DNA of 64,000 bases, taken from the NCBI GenBank assembly GCA_023436225.1, contig JAEZKA010000101.1:124001-188000 (forward strand), given 5' to 3'. The position numbers were made by a program, and so were the translations under genes. This document shows, in pieces, positions 63,581 through 64,000 of the stretch. The notes under the pieces were generated by a model. That model was not told the DNA's origin and searched no databases. It saw only the letters and a program-made list of their open reading frames with translations. The first letter of the stretch is position 1, and each line of letters starts with the position of its first letter. This DNA comes from Bacillota bacterium (lineage in GTDB: Bacteria; Bacillota; Clostridia; Lachnospirales; Lachnospiraceae).

Positions 63581-64000
63581 TCACTCCTTATTCAACATGG
63601 CCTTAACTGCTTCCTCCTGTTCAAAGAGGACACAGCCTCCCGTATGCTCGGAAAGCAACACGTTACCGTCACGTAACTTACGAAACAGTGGTGAATTCAG
63701 CGCATCGCGCAGGGACACCTTCTTTAAACTCGTATCGGAATAGGGAGAGAAGGGGCAAGGCTCAGCACCTCCCTGGAAATTGATGTGGAAAAAGCCTCTT
63801 CCTGCTGCCAGACAGCCTCCCGAAGTCTTTTCATCACCGGGAAAGGAAATAAAGAGCATATCCTCACTTTGTTGGCGTAAGACCATAAGCTGCTGCTCCA
63901 GGTAAACTCTGCTCTCATCCTCCAGAGCCAGCTCTTTTGTCTCATCGCTGACTGGTACATATTCCACATAGATGACCATCTTACAGCCTCTTTCTGTTAA
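63581..64000 (-). CDS. Radical SAM protein, C-terminal part (cut by window edge)
   Basis: The frame is open to the window edge (about 139 residues seen); the ATG at 63979 is internal. VIYVEYVPVSDETKEL looks like the end of a radical SAM barrel, and GCLAAGRGFFHINFQGGAEPCPFSPYSD followed by LRDALNSPLFRKLRDG and HTGGCVLFEQ is a SPASM/Twitch-like auxiliary cluster tail with several cysteines (C in GGCL, EPCPF, GGCV). The N-terminal CxxxCxxC motif would lie outside the window. The reaction is unknown. Confidence 0.72.
   Translation of the reverse strand, partial: LTERGCKMVIYVEYVPVSDETKELALEDESRVYLEQQLMVLRQQSEDMLFISFPGDEKTSGGCLAAGRGFFHINFQGGAEPCPFSPYSDTSLKKVSLRDALNSPLFRKLRDGNVLLSEHTGGCVLFEQEEAVKAMLNKE

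Overview
The window looks like chromosomal DNA of a low-GC, anaerobic clostridium, most likely a member of the Lachnospiraceae. The evidence is the AT-rich composition, clostridial AGGAGG-type ribosome sites, oxygen-sensitive enzymes (glycyl radical enzymes, a glycyl-radical activase, a ferredoxin-fused electron-transfer flavoprotein, 4Fe-4S-type L-serine dehydratase subunits), and carbohydrate ABC systems with AraC regulators. I see no rRNA, tRNA, CRISPR array, phage or complete insertion sequence.

Layout. 1-6.2 kb: the end of an aldo/keto reductase, a secreted CAP protein with five Ig-like repeats, and the cytosine permease/deaminase pair codB-codA. 6.5-9.7 kb: an L-serine module (sdaAB, sdaAA, sstT) whose two dehydratase genes are separated by a compound palindromic element. 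10.0-23.8 kb: the most interesting region, a nine-gene minus-strand operon. Its order is glycyl radical enzyme 1, carboxylate permease, glycyl radical enzyme 2, activase, CoA-transferase, acyl-CoA synthetase, acyl-CoA dehydrogenase, EtfB and ferredoxin-EtfA. It faces a divergent PucR-type regulator and ends at a strong terminator. The last five genes match the order of the caffeate-reduction (car) genes of Acetobacterium, but here they sit behind two glycyl radical enzymes whose active-site motif is GCLD rather than the usual GCVE.

25.8-32.7 kb: an alpha-galactoside system (GH36 enzyme, three ABC transporter genes, divergent AraC regulator). 32.8-38.6 kb: a five-gene oligopeptide ABC transporter. 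38.9-41.2 kb: a C39-like peptidase and an L,D-transpeptidase. 41.4-44.1 kb: a MerR regulator, a decayed GPH sugar symporter and a GH5 endoglycoceramidase-like enzyme. 44.2-52.1 kb: a GNAT protein, a TetR/hydrolase pair with visible operators, an S41-type peptidase, a DUF4886/PQ-loop pair, and a LytTR-DUF3021-ABC module with a direct-repeat operator. 52.4-64 kb: a GT-C-like membrane protein, the threonine-to-glycine pair tdh-kbl, a DUF2569 protein, a chemoreceptor, sfsA, an MFS exporter overlapping an ArsR-like regulator, and the C-terminal part of a probable radical SAM protein.

How the parts work together. The large operon probably imports a carboxylate, makes or breaks a bond with glycyl radical chemistry, loads the acid onto CoA (ligase for priming, transferase for recycling), and reduces an enoyl-CoA with a flavin-bifurcating Etf complex that would also reduce ferredoxin. 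The substrate cannot be named from sequence. Scattered through the window are four copies of a 35-nt palindrome (consensus close to ACAATAGAAAG-N13-CTTTCTATTGT), usually at gene ends or in leaders, which appears to be a genome-specific dispersed repeat.
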